Positions 24,723-32,670 of a stretch of DNA of 39,018 nucleotides are shown one piece after another; within the stretch, counting starts at the first letter, position 1; the number at the start of each line of letters is the position of its first letter. The DNA comes from an uncultured Chloroflexota bacterium (lineage in GTDB: Bacteria > Chloroflexota > Anaerolineae > UBA4142 > SHND01), in assembly GCA_937870825.1 (NCBI GenBank), contig CALMZO010000417.1, positions 1-39,018 of the forward strand, given 5' to 3'. A program made the translations under genes and the position numbers. Under the pieces are notes generated by a model. It did no database searches. It was not told the origin of the DNA and was given only the letters and a program-made list of their open reading frames with translations.

Positions 24723-24999
24723 GTTCCATCGCTTCGCGCAATTTCGGAAAAATATCCGATGGTTGTTTGCCGGTGAGTTTGAGATACAACGCGATGCTGT
24801 CCAAATCAACTTGGTCATTCCATACGATTTCGCCACTTGAACCAATCAGGGCTTTTTCAAATTCGGCGTAATCATTCCACAATTCAAATACACCATTGCC
24901 AACAAGGTGCGACAAATCAACCACGCCTTCGACTCCATCTGAAAATTTGAGCCACAAACGATAGTTATCGAGTGGTTTTAGATTTGTTGGTTTCAGCAT
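24715..24999 (-). CDS. DUF2442 domain protein
   Basis: 94 residues. LKPLDNYRLWLKFSDGVEGVVDLSHLVG is the typical DUF2442 beta-rich start and GEIVWNDQVDLDSIALYLKLTG the typical C-terminal half. It lies upstream of and overlaps the DUF4160 gene. It is probably a small cytoplasmic partner protein. Confidence 0.85.
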   Translation of the reverse strand: MLKPTNLKPLDNYRLWLKFSDGVEGVVDLSHLVGNGVFELWNDYAEFEKALIGSSGEIVWNDQVDLDSIALYLKLTGKQPSDIFPKLREAMEHA

Positions 25000-25015
25000 T
25001 ATTCACCTCATCTTT

Positions 25016-25912
25016 CTAGCTCACCACGACTTTATCCTCACTCCGCGACGCCAACGCTTGCTTGAACGCTTCGACGCTCACGTAAAAGGTGTTGGCTAAA
25101 CTGTCCAAGTGGTCGTTGTTGTTGACGACGCCCTTGCCGCGAAGGATGCCGCGCTGGTCGAGCGCGTATCCGTACGGCACGCCCGTCACCTCAAACGCGG
25201 CGCGCGTTTCGGGCGAAACGACGATGGGCAAATTTTCCAAGTGATGTTGGTGTAAAAATTCTTGCAACGTGTCCGGCTCGGTTGCGCCGAAAACGACAAT
25301 GACGCGTTCGGGCGCGTCGGCGGCAAAATCCGCGAGCGCTTGGGCGACGATGACGCAAAAGGGACAATGCGTGGACAGAAACAAAAGCAATGTGTTGCGT
25401 TCCGCGTCGAATTGTAGACTCAGCGTTTCCCCGCGCGTCGTCGTCAATTCCGCGATGGGCGTGCGCGTTCCCAATTCGGGACCGGCGGCGCTGAAACGGA
25501 AACCGGGTCCAAAATCACGCGGCGCGGTTTCGGCAGCATGTTCGGGTTCGGGAGTTTCTTGAGTCGCCTCTTGCGCGGGAACATGTTCTTCAAAATCGCC
25601 AAACAATGGCACGCCCGCTTTTTGCACGATGCGCGCGATTTTCAGCAATTGCACGGGATTGAGGAACGTCACCAATTGCGCGCGCATTGCCATTCCCGTG
25701 TACGCGCGCACCTGTTCACCTTTGATGGACAACAGCGTCGGCTCGAATTTGTAGTTGGGACGCGCGCGCTTGAGCAGTTCCAACGCGTCGCGGTCGTACA
25801 AACTTTTGGTGACCAGCTTGTTGCCGCTCGCGCGTTCGACATCACCCGCCAAATCGGAACAGAGCGAACAACTCGCGTCAAACAAGAGATAATGAAGGGT
25901 CTTGATTGCCAT
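25016..25912 (-). CDS. Two-domain thiol oxidoreductase (DUF393-like plus redoxin/TlpA-like)
   Basis: 298 residues from the ATG at 25912. The N-terminal domain has FDASCSLCSDLAGDV, a CxxC in the position of DUF393/thiol-disulfide proteins. After an acidic linker (about 115-140), the C-terminal domain is thioredoxin-like: LLLFLSTHCPFCVIVAQALADF with a CPFC active site, VVFGATEPDTLQEF, then PYGYALDQRGILRGKGVVNN with the cis-proline loop. No signal peptide is seen. It resembles MauD/TlpA-type redoxins that handle disulfides. An upstream TTG at 25936 is an alternative start. Confidence 0.75.
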   Translation of the reverse strand: MAIKTLHYLLFDASCSLCSDLAGDVERASGNKLVTKSLYDRDALELLKRARPNYKFEPTLLSIKGEQVRAYTGMAMRAQLVTFLNPVQLLKIARIVQKAGVPLFGDFEEHVPAQEATQETPEPEHAAETAPRDFGPGFRFSAAGPELGTRTPIAELTTTRGETLSLQFDAERNTLLLFLSTHCPFCVIVAQALADFAADAPERVIVVFGATEPDTLQEFLHQHHLENLPIVVSPETRAAFEVTGVPYGYALDQRGILRGKGVVNNNDHLDSLANTFYVSVEAFKQALASRSEDKVVVS

Positions 25913-25990
25913 GAAGGTGCGCTTTATTGTAATCAAAACATTGGGCTTGTCGAATGTCCGGTAAAGTGAGTTGTAAGAAAACTATAAACG

Positions 25991-26989
25991 TCAATAGCGC
26001 ACGCCGCGCGCGAAATCGAGAAACGCGCGCAACATGCCGAGTCCGACAACGAAAACGTCGAGCGGTAAAAAGAGCGCGGCTTGGACCGCAAAAAGACATC
26101 CCCGCTTGCGCGCGAGAAATGTGAGCAGGGACGCGTTCAAAAAATTAAAGAACAAAATTCCTGCGAGCGCGACGAGAAAAAATTGCGGCGCGAAAAATCC
26201 GAGCAAAAAAAACAAGAACGTCAGATAAATCGTCGGCACGGCGAGTTGATAGAAAAACGGAACGCTGGTGAAAAAGGCACTGCCGCGTTGGTTCGCCAAG
26301 CGAACCGAGCGCAAGCGCATCAACGTCAACGCGTACGCGCGTTTGAAATCTTCTTGTAAAACACTTTGCCACAAATACGCTTTCAAGTGCATCACGCGCA
26401 AATTCGGTGCGAGCACAATGTTCGCGCCATTGCCCCACGCGCGCTGCCCGAATTCCGTATCTTCGGCAATGCTCGCGCCGCGATAGTTTTCGTCAAAGCC
26501 GCCGAGTTCCAAAAATTTTGCGCGCTTCATCGCGGCGATGCTCGTATAAAAAAGCCCGATGCGCGGCGCGTTCGCAAAACGCGCGTAGGTGAAATTCATC
26601 CACAAATTTTTGTACTGGCTCGCCCAATTCGTGTGCGGAATGTTTTCGTCGAGCAGACCGACAACGCCGTCACAGCGACGCGTCTCGAACACGTTTTGCA
26701 GGGTTGCCACAACATCGCGCGGGGGAACAATATCCGCGTCGATAAACAACACTACATCGCCTTGTGCGATTTCCGCGCCGCGATTTTTTGCCGCCGCGGC
26801 GCCGCGATTTTTTTCGAGGGCAAGAACGCGGACGTCATACGATTTCGCAAGGCGCGCCGTTTCATCCGTTGAACCATCGTCCACGACAATCACTTCCAGC
26901 GGCGCGGGCTGGGTGTGAACAAGCGCGTCGAGCGTTTGGGGCAGAGTGCGCGCGGCGTTGTGCGCGGGAATGATGACCGACGTGTTCAT
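25991..26989 (-). CDS. GT2-family glycosyltransferase with C-terminal membrane domain
   Basis: 332 residues from the ATG at 26989. SVIIPAHNAARTLPQTLDAL and VIVVDDGSTDETARLAK form the nucleotide-binding half; LFIDADIVPPRD is the DxD metal site, and FDENYRGASIAEDTEFGQRA the catalytic ED region. Two or three hydrophobic helices at about 250-325 anchor it. It is the last gene of the second glycosyltransferase operon; its start overlaps the stop of the upstream gene (ATGA). A longer frame to 27172 exists but only as a shadow of that gene. Confidence 0.88.
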   Translation of the reverse strand: MNTSVIIPAHNAARTLPQTLDALVHTQPAPLEVIVVDDGSTDETARLAKSYDVRVLALEKNRGAAAAKNRGAEIAQGDVVLFIDADIVPPRDVVATLQNVFETRRCDGVVGLLDENIPHTNWASQYKNLWMNFTYARFANAPRIGLFYTSIAAMKRAKFLELGGFDENYRGASIAEDTEFGQRAWGNGANIVLAPNLRVMHLKAYLWQSVLQEDFKRAYALTLMRLRSVRLANQRGSAFFTSVPFFYQLAVPTIYLTFLFFLLGFFAPQFFLVALAGILFFNFLNASLLTFLARKRGCLFAVQAALFLPLDVFVVGLGMLRAFLDFARGVRY

Positions 26990-29364
26990 GGCGAAATCGA
27001 AAACGGGGTTGAAAAAAATTCGCTGGTGGTTTCGCCGCGCGGGTTGACAAATTCGAGCGGCGTATTCGTGCGTTCGTCCAGCGCGCGGATGCTCACGCGA
27101 TAGTTTCCCGGCGGCGCGTCGTGCGGAATCGGCAGCGCGTAACTGTCGGCGACGAGTTCGTTCCGTCGCCACAAGCGCACGGGATATGTGAACAAAACAG
27201 GTTGGCGTACAAGTTCCGCATGTACCGTTCCTTGCTCGTCAAGCAAACGCACTTGCATCAAAACAGGCGCGCGTTCGTCCGCGCGGCGCCGCCAAAAAAA
27301 TGTCGCGATGATTTCACCGCCGCGTTGTGGCGCTGGCGGCGCGGTTTCGACCTCGAGCAGTTCGAGTGCCGCGTTGGTTTGCGGTGTCGAGTCCACACGC
27401 ACGCGTTGTGTACGCAAAGGTTCGGTCGCGCCGTCGAGGAAACAACGCAGTTCGTATTCGCCCGCGTTGGGCGGCGCTGTGACCCGGACGGGCACGCCTT
27501 CCACTCGTTCGCGCAGCACGTACGGCAGGCGAATGCGCTGCGTATGCACAATACGCGAATCATTTTGCGCGCGCCATTCCAGTTTGATTTCGTGCGTTTG
27601 CAAATCGTCGTTCACAATCGGATACCGCCGCGTGTGTTGGATGGTGAGGTACGCAAGGTATTGCGCGTTCGGCAGCGCGTACGCGGGCGCGAGACAACCC
27701 AATTGTAACGGATGTTCCGGCGCAGCGGCATTGATAAAATACGCGCGCTGGGTTGCATCCTCGTACGCGATTTCTAACGACGGCAGCTGCGCGAACGCGT
27801 TTTCGTAAAATTCCGCGTCGTCCGCGTCGCGATGCAAAATCACATAGCGCACATCAAATTCGCGCAATAAATTTGGCACGCGCGGCGATGGCGTTTCGAG
27901 CGCGGTGTTGAGCGTGTGCAGAAAATCAATTTGTGTCGGCGGCACAAAACTCGCGTAACCAAGCGGCATGGCGCGCTGATGCACAATGCTGAAATACATT
28001 GCGCGCGTAATCGGTTCGATGTCGCCGACGCGCACCGGCACTTCAAGCACGTTTCCGGCGGGCTGTGTTTTGAGCCATTGATAGACCGGCGGAATTTGCG
28101 CGTTGGTTTCGATGGCAATCGTACGAATGGGAATCGTGAGCGATTCGACGCCAAGAATGGCGAACGCGAGCGCTGTGAGCGCCAAGCGCACAGTTCCGCG
28201 AAAATTATTAGTGAGCAAGGCGAAACCGTTCGCCGCGAGCAGTGCGAGTCCCAACATGCCGACGACGAAAAAGCGCGCGGGCGCGCGCGTGCCTTGAAAG
28301 CCCGGCACAAATTCGTACAGAAATTGATACAGCGGCGACGGAAATTCCAACGAGGGCGCGAGTTGAAACGTGGGACCGAATGCGATGAGGGCGAAAAAAA
28401 GGATGGCGACGAGCCAGAACGCGCGGTCAGGGAAATTTTTTCGCAAACCGAATGCGGCTAGCAATAGAATCAGCGCGCCGGGGAATAACGCTTCGCCAAC
28501 CGCTTTCGGCAAGACGTTTCGATACAGCCAATTGAAGGGTGCCACGCTCACAAAGGACAAGGGACGCGCGGAAAAGCGTTCTGCCTCGGTCAGCGTGCGC
28601 GCAAATTGCAGTTCCGCGCTCACTTGAAAGTACGGGATGGCTACCACAGCAATGACGGCGAGCGCGAACGCAAAACAAAACGCAAACGTCACCCAACGCG
28701 CCCGTTCCCATTTGCCGCGCTGCGCGAAAAACGCGTATACAACGTACAGCGCGACGATGAGCATTGTCATCAACGCCGCGTACCACGACGACAAGGCTTG
28801 GAGAACAAGTGTCACCGCGAACAGAATGGGAAACACGATGCGATTCTGCCGGAGCGCGCGCCGCAGCGCGAACAGCACCAGCGGAAGCCATTGCAGTGTA
28901 ACGAGATTGATGTGGCTGAGGTGATTGAATTTGTACGCCCAGAACGCGAACGCCAAGCCCGCGAGGAGTGCGCCTGCCCGCTGCTTTGTAACGTCAAAGG
29001 CGAGCAGATACGTGCTGAACGCCGACAGGACAAATGCGGCGAGGAAAACAAAATTGTAGGCGAGAATGGAATTGTCTGTGGCGAACAAGACCGGCAGCGC
29101 CACCAGCGCACTCGCAACTTGACTTTCGGAAAATGCCAACGCGTTCGGGTACGGATAAAAAATATTGGCGTGATACAGAGTGAGCGGGTCGGCAATTAAC
29201 GCACGCGCGACGGATGCCAGCACCCACGTATTTTCCAACGGGTCGCCCCGGTCGGGGACGTAATTCGTAAATTGAACCGAGAGCGGAAACAACAGGGCTG
29301 CCGTGCTGATGACAAACAACACGAACACGGCGAGAGCGGCGGGTACGCGCGGCAAGGGCTTCAT
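26986..29364 (-). CDS. Polytopic membrane protein, GT-C glycosyltransferase-like
   Basis: 792 residues. About 11-12 hydrophobic helices lie in the first 420 residues, with outer loop DRGDPLENTWVLASVARAL and a helix pair with WAYKFNHLSHINLVTLQW. The soluble half (about 430-792) contains VLEVPVRVGD and PLGYASFVPP and ends in the beta module (IIATFFWRRRADERAP, TYPVRLWRRNELVADSYALPIP). It is a large lipid-sugar-dependent glycosyltransferase or a related polymer-modifying membrane protein; no exact family is assigned. It is coupled by ATGA overlaps to both neighbours. Confidence 0.7.
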   Translation of the reverse strand: MKPLPRVPAALAVFVLFVISTAALLFPLSVQFTNYVPDRGDPLENTWVLASVARALIADPLTLYHANIFYPYPNALAFSESQVASALVALPVLFATDNSILAYNFVFLAAFVLSAFSTYLLAFDVTKQRAGALLAGLAFAFWAYKFNHLSHINLVTLQWLPLVLFALRRALRQNRIVFPILFAVTLVLQALSSWYAALMTMLIVALYVVYAFFAQRGKWERARWVTFAFCFAFALAVIAVVAIPYFQVSAELQFARTLTEAERFSARPLSFVSVAPFNWLYRNVLPKAVGEALFPGALILLLAAFGLRKNFPDRAFWLVAILFFALIAFGPTFQLAPSLEFPSPLYQFLYEFVPGFQGTRAPARFFVVGMLGLALLAANGFALLTNNFRGTVRLALTALAFAILGVESLTIPIRTIAIETNAQIPPVYQWLKTQPAGNVLEVPVRVGDIEPITRAMYFSIVHQRAMPLGYASFVPPTQIDFLHTLNTALETPSPRVPNLLREFDVRYVILHRDADDAEFYENAFAQLPSLEIAYEDATQRAYFINAAAPEHPLQLGCLAPAYALPNAQYLAYLTIQHTRRYPIVNDDLQTHEIKLEWRAQNDSRIVHTQRIRLPYVLRERVEGVPVRVTAPPNAGEYELRCFLDGATEPLRTQRVRVDSTPQTNAALELLEVETAPPAPQRGGEIIATFFWRRRADERAPVLMQVRLLDEQGTVHAELVRQPVLFTYPVRLWRRNELVADSYALPIPHDAPPGNYRVSIRALDERTNTPLEFVNPRGETTSEFFSTPFSISP

Positions 29365-31208
29365 TGGCGAATCAAGTTTTCAACACGTTCCGGATGTTGG
29401 CGCGCGCGCACCATTCTGCCAAGCCATTGACCAAAGTGCGTGAGACCGACGCCTGCGGACAAACAGAGCGGGGTGATGAGCGTGAGCGCATATTGTTCCC
29501 ATTTCGTATTCCACAGCAACAAAAAAATCAGCGCGACGACGAACCACGCCAGGTAGACGCGACTCTTTTGCCACAACGCAGGCAGACCCAGAATGCCTGC
29601 GAAAAAAATCAGCGTATCGAATGCAAAATAAGGCATGCCCGCGTCCCATTCCGCGAGCCGCGTCAAATAGACAAGATGCCAATAAAACGGGCGCGCATAC
29701 GAACTGACCAACTCGCTGTCGCTGACGTTGCGATGAAAGGTCAACGTGGCTAAAAAATTACCGACGGGATTCGTCCACAAAATCGGATTGGCGCCGAGAA
29801 ACGCAAGCAGCGCCAACGCGCCGTACAAAAAAATATAGATTGGCGCGCGGCGGTAACGCGACAACAAAAAGGGCACCAGCGCCAAGCCGCCCACCGCGTA
29901 AATATATTTTGACGCGGCGGTCAACCCCAAACACATCGCGGAAAGCATCAACCAACGCGTTCCATGCGTGCGCGCGCGTTCAAATGAAATCATCGCCAGC
30001 GTGAGCATGAGCGCAGGCAAAGATTCCAAATAGGCTTGGCTCGCATAATGAATTTGAATCGAGTGCACCGCGAACGTTGCCGCGGCGATGGGATTGACGA
30101 ACGCGAGAAGCGCAGTCAACAACGCGGCGGCGCCGACCGAAATCAGGCGCGCACTCAACAATTCCGAAACCATGCCAAACGCATTGCCGAAAAATATGCC
30201 GACGCCGAACAACAATTTTGTAAAAATCGGATGTTCAAAATTTTCGCGCAAGGTGAGAATTTCAAACCAGTACCCCGCGCCCAACAGTTCCGCATAACGC
30301 GCGCTCACCGGCACATAAATTTGCTCGTCGCCGCTCAGGGGCAACCGGACGGCGAGTGCGAGTCGCAAGCTCCACGCCAACAACACAACGCCCAGAATCA
30401 AGCCCCGACGCATCAATGAGAATCGCTTCTCTGCGTGCGCGGCAAGAATCCCCAGCAGCGCAATCAAAACCATTCCAATAACCGGAGCGAGATACGCCAC
30501 AGCGGCAATGCGTGTGAGCGCAACGACGAACGCAAAAAAAAGCGTAACCGCGAGCGCGAGCGCGATTCCCACACGCGGCGCGGCGAGTACACGTGCGCCG
30601 GCGTACGCAAACGCGACGAGCAAACTCACTATCGCGATAAATTCCCACGCGGGCGTCGTCCATTGTGACCCCCACGCCCCGCCGGAATTGACCCGCGGCA
30701 CAAGCGTGAGCGACTCGACCGCCGCGCCAATTTCTGCTGAACTCGGATTGTTCGCGTCGTACTCGTGCGGCACAAACGTTTCCGTCGCGAGAGTAAGCGA
30801 CAGGTGATTGGGATTCAAGCGCGCGGTCTCGGTAATGACCGTGCGCGTATTTTTCCAATCGGCGTTTGTAAGCGTTCGCAGTGGGGCATTATTCAACGCG
30901 AGCGTTACCTCCCGCGCGCCTTCCGGGGACCATGCGTTGAGATGCAACCACAGTTCGAGTGGCGCGGTTTGTCCGAGTGCAGGCAGATGGATGGTGGACT
31001 TGGCGGTCGTATAGCGAAAGCGCGGGGTGTTGTGAATCGCGGGCGCACCAAAATTTTCCAGATAGCGGTTTTGATACAACCAGTCATCGCCGCTGACGCG
31101 CAATGTCATCGGCAAACGCGTTTGATACGCAAGCGCCAGGACCAGAATATTCAGCACACACAATCCCAGCAGCGTCCAAAAAGGCGAATTCAAAATGCGA
31201 CGTGTCAT
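29361..31208 (-). CDS. Polytopic GT39-type glycosyltransferase-like protein
   Basis: 615 residues from the ATG at 31208. An N-terminal helix is followed by a soluble beta-rich region (about 30-170, LRVSGDDWLYQNRYLENFG...) and then about ten helices. The catalytic-type loop LPLSGDEQIYVPVSARYAELLGAGYWFE and ENFEHPIFTKLLFG fit GT39-like enzymes, with the acidic pair (DE) in the first outer loop of the second half. The frame is open further upstream to 31373, but that part overlaps tRNA-Thr and its terminator, so it is excluded. It is the first gene of the second glycosyltransferase operon. Confidence 0.75.
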   Translation of the reverse strand: MTRRILNSPFWTLLGLCVLNILVLALAYQTRLPMTLRVSGDDWLYQNRYLENFGAPAIHNTPRFRYTTAKSTIHLPALGQTAPLELWLHLNAWSPEGAREVTLALNNAPLRTLTNADWKNTRTVITETARLNPNHLSLTLATETFVPHEYDANNPSSAEIGAAVESLTLVPRVNSGGAWGSQWTTPAWEFIAIVSLLVAFAYAGARVLAAPRVGIALALAVTLFFAFVVALTRIAAVAYLAPVIGMVLIALLGILAAHAEKRFSLMRRGLILGVVLLAWSLRLALAVRLPLSGDEQIYVPVSARYAELLGAGYWFEILTLRENFEHPIFTKLLFGVGIFFGNAFGMVSELLSARLISVGAAALLTALLAFVNPIAAATFAVHSIQIHYASQAYLESLPALMLTLAMISFERARTHGTRWLMLSAMCLGLTAASKYIYAVGGLALVPFLLSRYRRAPIYIFLYGALALLAFLGANPILWTNPVGNFLATLTFHRNVSDSELVSSYARPFYWHLVYLTRLAEWDAGMPYFAFDTLIFFAGILGLPALWQKSRVYLAWFVVALIFLLLWNTKWEQYALTLITPLCLSAGVGLTHFGQWLGRMVRARQHPERVENLIRQ

Positions 31209-31294
31209 TTCATCAATCAAGACTGACTTGCCAAACGTGTGCAGGACTATAAATGAAGACGCGGTGAAAACCAAAACCTCGCGCGTGTTACGTG

Positions 31295-31336
31295 AAAAAA
31301 CAAAAACGCCATGCCGATGAAATGGCACAGCGTTTT
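31295..31336 (-). terminator. Terminator of tRNA-Thr
   Basis: On the minus strand AAAACGC...GCGTTTT encloses a smaller TGCC/GGCA stem and is followed by a T run. It lies just after the tRNA-Thr 3' end. Confidence 0.65.
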
Positions 31337-31342
31337 GTGAGA

Positions 31343-31414
31343 GCCACCTCAGAGACTTGAACTCTGGACCCATGCTTTACGAAAGCATTGCTCTACCGAC
31401 TGAGCTAAGGTGGC
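31343..31414 (-). tRNA. tRNA-Thr (anticodon CGT)
   Basis: On the minus strand the acceptor GCCACCT / AGGTGGC pairs fully. The anticodon stem ATGCT/AGCAT holds loop TTCGTAA, giving anticodon CGT (threonine, codon ACG). The T arm contains GAGTTCAAGTC. No CCA is encoded. Confidence 0.95.
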
Positions 31415-31423
31415 AGCACGTCA

Positions 31424-31450
31424 ATTATATTAAACTTTTCCAAATTTCAA
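31424..31450 (-). promoter_or_regulatory. Promoter of tRNA-Thr
   Basis: On the minus strand TTGAAA (31450-31445) and a perfect TATAAT (31429-31424) with a 15-base spacer; TTTTGA gives a 17-base spacer instead. Initiation would be a few bases before the tRNA. Confidence 0.55.
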
Positions 31451-31463
31451 AACGCGCCGCGAT

Positions 31464-31739
31464 TTACATTTTGCGCCCTTCAAACTTGCGCCGATATGTT
31501 CGCCCGTTGCCGCGATTCAAATTCATGTACGTTTCTGTGAGGGCATGGCAGTTCGGACATAATAACCCAAGTTTTCCCCGCGATTGTTCCGCCAATCTCC
31601 ATCAATATGGTTCAATGCCGGAGGGACGCGCCCGGTTTTGAGATTGCGTTCATTCCAACCACACCGTTTGGTACCACTCGAGTGTGGTGCCGCAATGCAA
31701 GCAGTTCGGCGAAAGATTTCTGGATTTCGGCATACACAT
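31464..31739 (-). pseudogene. Decayed HNH endonuclease-like gene
   Basis: Pieces of one HNH protein lie in two frames on the minus strand. The order is PNCLHCGTTLEWYQT (zinc-knuckle start), then RCGWNERNLKTGRVPPALN and HIDGDWRNNRGENL (the HNH core), then LLCPNCHALTETY and NRGNGRTYRRKFEGRKM to the TAA at 31464-31466. Joining them needs one extra base removed near 31665-31670 and one base added near 31566-31568. The joined reading is a phage/homing-type HNH endonuclease of small size. The N-terminus cannot be settled; several frames upstream look related. It is either a dying mobile gene next to tRNA-Thr or a gene with sequence errors. Confidence 0.55.
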
Positions 31740-31908
31740 TCAAAATCCCAACCGCACTTTTTGCAGCGCGACGAGAATCATGCACCCGAAAATGAAAACG
31801 TTCATGAAAAACAGGACGGAAACTACGAACCAATGTCGCCATGTCATAACAACCTCCGTAAAGGGGGTAAGGTGACGAGTGACGCGGCTTGCTCGTCGCT
31901 GTCGCGCG

Positions 31909-32652
31909 TCACTTGATAATCGTCACATCGCCTGCCAACAATTTTACACGCGTATCGTCTTGCTTCAGAATCAACGCGCCATCGGCGTCCACATCCTCCG
32001 CGATACCTTGCAAAATTTCGCCGCGTTCCAACACGCGAATCGGCTGCCCCAACATTGCCAAACGCGCGCGATATTCTTCCACAAGCGACTCGCCGTTACA
32101 AATGCGCGCGTACAACGCATCCGATTCGTGCAACAACGCCCTTTCCAAACGCGACAGTTCAACGGCATATCCCAACACATCTTGCAATGTTGTGGCGAAC
32201 GGCGCGAGTTCGGGATACGCGCGCATTGTATAATTGACGTTCAATCCGATGCCCAAAATCACATACGCCAAGGTTTCACCGACGATGCTCGATTCCGTCA
32301 AAATGCCGCAGACCTTTTTGCCGTCAAGCAAAACATCATTGGGCCACTTGAGCGTCGGCTGCAAATGCAATTCGCGTTCGAGCGTGCGCGCGACGGCGAG
32401 AGCAGCCATTTGTATCAAACGCGATGCGTGTTGCGGCGCAAGCGGCGGACGGAGCAAAATCGAGCATTGCAGTGACGTTCCGCGCGGGACAATCCATCGC
32501 CGTCCCATGCGCCCGCGTCCCGCGAGTTGTTCTTGCGCGGCAATGACCAATCCCTCCGCTTCGCCTTGTTCCGCCGCGTCGCGTACAAGGTCATTCGTGG
32601 ATTGCACTTGGTCAAAGCGTAAAATCTTGCGTCCGAAAATTTGTTCGGGCAT
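31909..32652 (-). CDS. birA: Biotin--[acetyl-CoA-carboxylase] ligase
   Basis: 247 residues. This is a monofunctional biotin protein ligase without the N-terminal DNA-binding domain of the E. coli regulator. Motifs: STNDLVRD, the biotinyl-AMP loop AGRGRMGRRW, SLQCSILLRP, LKWPNDVLLDGKKVCGIL and LGIGLNVNY. The small C-terminal beta domain follows. It attaches biotin to the carrier of acyl-CoA carboxylases; such a carboxylase subunit is encoded at the right end of the window. The start is the ATG at 32652, with the longer open frame overlapping the divergent kinase gene. It is divergent from the APH-type gene, with only 18 bases between the starts. Confidence 0.92.
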   Translation of the reverse strand: MPEQIFGRKILRFDQVQSTNDLVRDAAEQGEAEGLVIAAQEQLAGRGRMGRRWIVPRGTSLQCSILLRPPLAPQHASRLIQMAALAVARTLERELHLQPTLKWPNDVLLDGKKVCGILTESSIVGETLAYVILGIGLNVNYTMRAYPELAPFATTLQDVLGYAVELSRLERALLHESDALYARICNGESLVEEYRARLAMLGQPIRVLERGEILQGIAEDVDADGALILKQDDTRVKLLAGDVTIIK

Positions 32653-32670
32653 TGCCGAAATTATACAACA

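Noticed and set aside
31209..31373. N-terminal extension of the glycosyltransferase-like gene into tRNA-Thr
   Set aside because: The extension is antisense-free but overlaps a perfect tRNA and its terminator, and the added residues are not part of the fold.
31878..31913. Hairpin AGTGACGCG / CGCGTCACT at the birA stop as a terminator
   Set aside because: The loop is 18 bases and no T run follows, so termination is not supported.
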